DNA from: an uncultured Flavobacteriales bacterium
GTDB taxonomy: Bacteria > Bacteroidota > Bacteroidia > Flavobacteriales_D > Sanyastnellaceae
Direction of reading: 5' to 3'
DNA: 8,994 bases
Assembly: GCA_937967465.1 (NCBI GenBank)
Contig: CALBSW010000035.1
Span: 1-8,994, forward strand
Shown here: positions 6,516 to 8,994 of the stretch, in pieces
Position numbering within the stretch: the stretch's first letter is position 1
How the letters are laid out: each line of letters opens with the position of its first letter
The notes under the pieces: generated by a model
The model's input: only the letters and a program-made list of their open reading frames with translations
What the model was told of the DNA's origin: nothing
The model's database searches: none
Made by a program: the position numbers and the translations under genes

Positions 6516-8093
6516 TTGAAACCTGCTTTCATTCCCCTCCTGGCCATCCTGACTGCCCCACTTCTCAGTTGGGGCCAAGTGGATGGAGACAACATCTTTT
6601 CAGTCGAGCAGGTCATCAGCATCAACCTCGACTTTCCACAAGCCGACTTCTGGGAGCAGCTGCAGGAGAATTACGACGCGGATGAAAACGAGTACATCGT
6701 CGCCCATCTGACCCTCACCGATGTCAGCGGCACACATGCGATCGACAGCGTTGGAGTCCGGCTCAAGGGCAACTCCAGCTACAACCACCCCGGCACCAAA
6801 AAGTCGTTCAAGATTGACTTCAACAAATACATCTCGGGTCAGAACTACGACGGGCTGAAGAAGCTCAACTTCAGCAACGGATTCAAGGATCCGTCCTGCA
6901 TGCGGGAGAAGCTCTTCTTTGACGTGTGCCGTCAGGCCATCGTACCGGCACCGCGGGCCAGCTTCGCCGAGGTGACTTACAACGGGGAGCCTTGGGGCTT
7001 CTACACCGTGGTGGAGCAAATCGACGACCAGTTCCTCGACTGGAACATCCTCGAAGACGACGGCAACCTGTTCAAGGCCGGCGACAACTTTGGTGGCGGC
7101 GGTGGACCGGGAGGAGGCGGACCTGGCGGGGCCAATGACACCGCGGCAGACCTCGTCTACTACGGTGAGGACCAGGCCACTTACGAGGACCGGTATGAAC
7201 TGAAATCCAACGAAGACGTGAACGACTGGAGCGACCTCATCTCCTTCCTCGATTTCGTCAACAACACCGACGATGCCGCTTTTGCGGCCGGCATTGACTT
7301 CCGGATCGAAGTAGACGCCTTCCTCCGCTCCGCCGCTTTGGACATGCTGTTCAGCAACCTCGACACCTACACCGGATCCGCGCGGAACTATTACCTCTAC
7401 CACAACATGGATTCCAACCTGTGGGAGTGGATCAAGTGGGACGCCAACGAAACCTTCGGATCGTACGCCAACGGCGCGGGAGACATGGAAACGCTCGCCT
7501 TGGATTACTGCGATGCCCCACGCCCGTTGCTGCAGCGGATGCTGGATGACCCCGCCCTGTATGGCCGCTACTTGCAGCAAGTCTGCTACCTCACCGCCTA
7601 CTTCTTCAACGAGACCTATTTGCATGCCCGCATCGACGAGATCCGCGACCTCATCGCCCCCTACGTCTACGCGGACGACAACAAGATGTACTCCAGCGCC
7701 GATTTCGACACCAACATCGAAGCAGACCTGTCGGGCAGTGGCGGTGGTCCCATGGGCGAGCAGGCTTACGGGCTGAAACCGTTTGTGACCAATCGCTCGG
7801 CCTACATCGCGGGCGAATTGGACTGCAGTACCCTCTCCCTCGAGGACGTCAGCACATCAGACTGGGCTGTCTTCCCCAACCCCGTCCATCAGGAACTGAC
7901 CATCTCCAGCCCCACGTCGTGCATGGCAGACCTCACCCTCCGCAACGCCATTGGGCAAGTCGTTCTGCGCAAGCAGATGGATGGCGTATCGAACATCCAA
8001 CTCGATGTGGTCGGACTTGCGCCCGGACTGCACATCCTGGACATCCAATCCAACGGCGAGCTCTTGACCCGCCGACGGGTCATCATCGAGTGA
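6516..8093 (+). CDS. Secreted CotH-family kinase-like protein with T9SS sorting domain
   Basis: Start TTG at 6516, 525 residues. The frame has no usable ATG near its 5' end. TTG gives an ideal signal peptide (MKPAFIPLLAILTAPLLSWGQ, cleaved near 21), while the frame's upstream GTG at 6447 would bury it behind 23 residues. The CotH domain spans about 33-431. Family hallmarks are VGVRLKGNSSYNHPGTKKSF (79-98), KLNFSNGFKDPSCMREKLF (116-134), the PWGFYTVVEQID segment (159-170), GNLFKAGD (183-190), NYYLYHN (291-297) and WDANETFG (308-315), the likely metal/nucleotide-binding segment. A glycine-rich insert (GGGGGPGGGGPGG) lies at 193-205. A T9SS tail occupies about 450-525 (VFPNPVHQE, then APGLHILDI and a basic RRRVIIE end). 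CotH of Bacillus phosphorylates spore-coat proteins. Here the protein is predicted to be extracellular, and its substrate and ATP source are unknown. Confidence 0.9.
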   Translation: MKPAFIPLLAILTAPLLSWGQVDGDNIFSVEQVISINLDFPQADFWEQLQENYDADENEYIVAHLTLTDVSGTHAIDSVGVRLKGNSSYNHPGTKKSFKIDFNKYISGQNYDGLKKLNFSNGFKDPSCMREKLFFDVCRQAIVPAPRASFAEVTYNGEPWGFYTVVEQIDDQFLDWNILEDDGNLFKAGDNFGGGGGPGGGGPGGANDTAADLVYYGEDQATYEDRYELKSNEDVNDWSDLISFLDFVNNTDDAAFAAGIDFRIEVDAFLRSAALDMLFSNLDTYTGSARNYYLYHNMDSNLWEWIKWDANETFGSYANGAGDMETLALDYCDAPRPLLQRMLDDPALYGRYLQQVCYLTAYFFNETYLHARIDEIRDLIAPYVYADDNKMYSSADFDTNIEADLSGSGGGPMGEQAYGLKPFVTNRSAYIAGELDCSTLSLEDVSTSDWAVFPNPVHQELTISSPTSCMADLTLRNAIGQVVLRKQMDGVSNIQLDVVGLAPGLHILDIQSNGELLTRRRVIIE

Positions 8094-8239
8094 CCCCACC
8101 CTCGGAAGCCGAAGCGAGCATGGTGAGGAATTTCACCTTGTCAACGGCCCCGAAGCGGCAGTCGTAAACCACGTGCACAGCTTGCTAAGACCGTTCCCTG
8201 CCGCTTTCAGAGCCCGTCCTTCTCATGAGACATGGATCA
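8094..8239. other. Intergenic region between convergent genes
   Basis: This 146-bp gap separates the stops of the CotH gene and the membrane hydrolase gene. I see no RNA gene and no hairpin followed by a T-run. On the minus strand a short stop-bounded frame covers roughly 8090-8184 and includes VYDCRFGAVDKVKFLTML, but it has no convincing start and is too short to call a gene. A 10-bp palindrome (TCTCATGAGA) lies at 8221-8230. Confidence 0.5.
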
Positions 8240-8994
8240 TCATGGGCGGTCCGGCTTCAGGCCGCCGGCACGGTCAATCAGATCGCGCATCATGTCTTCC
8301 CCCTTTTGATCCGGCGGGCCGCCCTGGGCGCGCTCGAACCCGTAGGGCTGGTCGGGCCCATGATCAATGAGCTTGAACCGGAAGATGTAGTCGTCTGCCC
8401 CCTCGCCGCGGCCGCTGAAGGTGCCGAAGCGGAGGTCGTTGAGCTGGAGCGACCCATCGTCCCGCATCACCGCATTGAAGTAGCCCGCACTGAACCAGCG
8501 CAGCACGCGCAGCGTCTCATCCGTCTCGAGATTGTGCAGGAGGTTCCATCCCTTGTCCACGCGGTGAAACTCGATGGGCACCTCATCGAGGATGGAATAC
8601 TGCGCGAGCAGGTAGCCGTCGCCGTCTTCCACCACCGCGTTCCAGAGGAGGTTGTTGAAGATGGTGGGGGTGATGAAAAGCGCTTCGTGGGGCTTGCCCT
8701 CTGCCTCCAGCGCGGCCTCGAAGGTGTCCTTGACCTGCCCATGGTTGACCGCTGTGAGGGCCAAATAGAAACAGCACCAAGCGATGCCAGCTGTATTCCA
8801 AATGCGACGGCCACGGTCCTCCCTTGCAAAGCGGGCCGCCACCAGCAGGCAAGCGAGGAAGGGGAAAGTCCACAGCGGATCAGCCACCGCAATGGTGCCC
8901 CACGCCACGCGGGTGTCGGCAAACGGCGCAAACAGCTGGGTGCCGTAAGTCGTGAAGCAGTCGAGCAGCGTGTGCGTCAGGAAGCCCCAGAAGA
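8240..8994 (-). CDS. Membrane-bound metal-dependent hydrolase, YdjM/DUF457 type (5' end outside window)
   Basis: The C-terminal 250 residues are visible. The frame stays open to the right edge, so the start lies beyond 8994 and the GTG at 8908 is internal. The first visible residues, FWGFLTHTLLDCFTTYGTQL, carry the HxxxD metal-ligand pattern (H7, D11) and are followed by APF and AVADPLWTFPF (about 35-45) with a further conserved aspartate (D38). This arrangement is characteristic of the YdjM/DUF457 family of inner-membrane metal-dependent hydrolases. Hydrophobic segments at about 39-55 and 65-80 fit membrane helices. A long hydrophilic C-terminal part (about 85-250) follows, longer than in short enterobacterial YdjM proteins and probably a soluble beta-rich domain. 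It ends in a charged Gly/Pro tail. Substrate unknown. It is convergent with the CotH gene. Confidence 0.85.
   Translation of the reverse strand, partial: FWGFLTHTLLDCFTTYGTQLFAPFADTRVAWGTIAVADPLWTFPFLACLLVAARFAREDRGRRIWNTAGIAWCCFYLALTAVNHGQVKDTFEAALEAEGKPHEALFITPTIFNNLLWNAVVEDGDGYLLAQYSILDEVPIEFHRVDKGWNLLHNLETDETLRVLRWFSAGYFNAVMRDDGSLQLNDLRFGTFSGRGEGADDYIFRFKLIDHGPDQPYGFERAQGGPPDQKGEDMMRDLIDRAGGLKPDRP

Noticed and set aside
7090..7132. Glycine-codon repeat as a microsatellite or recombination repeat
   Set aside because: The repeat is in frame, encodes a plausible Gly/Pro-rich loop in the CotH protein, and is not a perfect tandem repeat at the DNA level.
6600..7625. Open frame antisense to the CotH gene (about 341 codons)
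   Set aside because: Val/Gly-rich shadow with no recognisable domain, covering the well-supported CotH domain.
8221..8230. Palindrome TCTCATGAGA as an operator or terminator
   Set aside because: Only 10 bp, no loop, no T-run, and located between two convergent stops where an operator would be unlikely.

Overview
The window looks like a chromosomal stretch from a GC-rich member of the Bacteroidota. Two secreted proteins end in type IX secretion (T9SS) sorting domains (PNP near the domain start, a PSGLYIVEV/APGLHILDI-type strand, and a basic end). There are two lipoproteins with lipoboxes and two outer-membrane barrel-like proteins. Start codons lack convincing Shine-Dalgarno sequences, and several starts are preceded by a Bacteroidota-type -7 promoter element (TAnnTTTG). 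I cannot assign a genus. Coding density is high and I see no RNA genes, mobile elements or CRISPR arrays.

Layout. 16-1296 (+): outer-membrane beta-barrel protein, apparently two homologous barrels in tandem. 1338-2594 (+): secreted alpha/beta hydrolase (esterase type) with a T9SS tail. 2616-4097 (-): surface or periplasmic lipoprotein of glycoside hydrolase family 30, convergent with the esterase. 4226-4657 and 4666-5604 (+): a small lipoprotein and a probable outer-membrane barrel protein, 8 bp apart and probably co-transcribed. 5623-6411 (-): class I SAM-dependent methyltransferase. 6516-8093 (+): secreted CotH-family kinase-like protein with a T9SS tail, divergent from the methyltransferase and best started at TTG. 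8240 to the right edge (-): 3' part of a YdjM/DUF457-type membrane metal-dependent hydrolase whose start lies outside the window.

How the genes may work together. Most products are exported: two barrels, two lipoproteins and two T9SS cargo proteins, so this is a cell-envelope and extracellular-enzyme neighbourhood. The GH30 glycosidase and the esterase could both act on external polysaccharide or glycolipid, but they are convergent, carry different export signals, and have no SusC/SusD pair beside them, so this is not a classical polysaccharide utilisation locus. I found no clear new multi-gene system. The observations most worth following are a shared near-leaderless promoter architecture (TACTTT-type elements 4-6 nt before start codons), which also revises the methyltransferase start, the internal duplication in the first barrel protein, and the T9SS-exported CotH protein.
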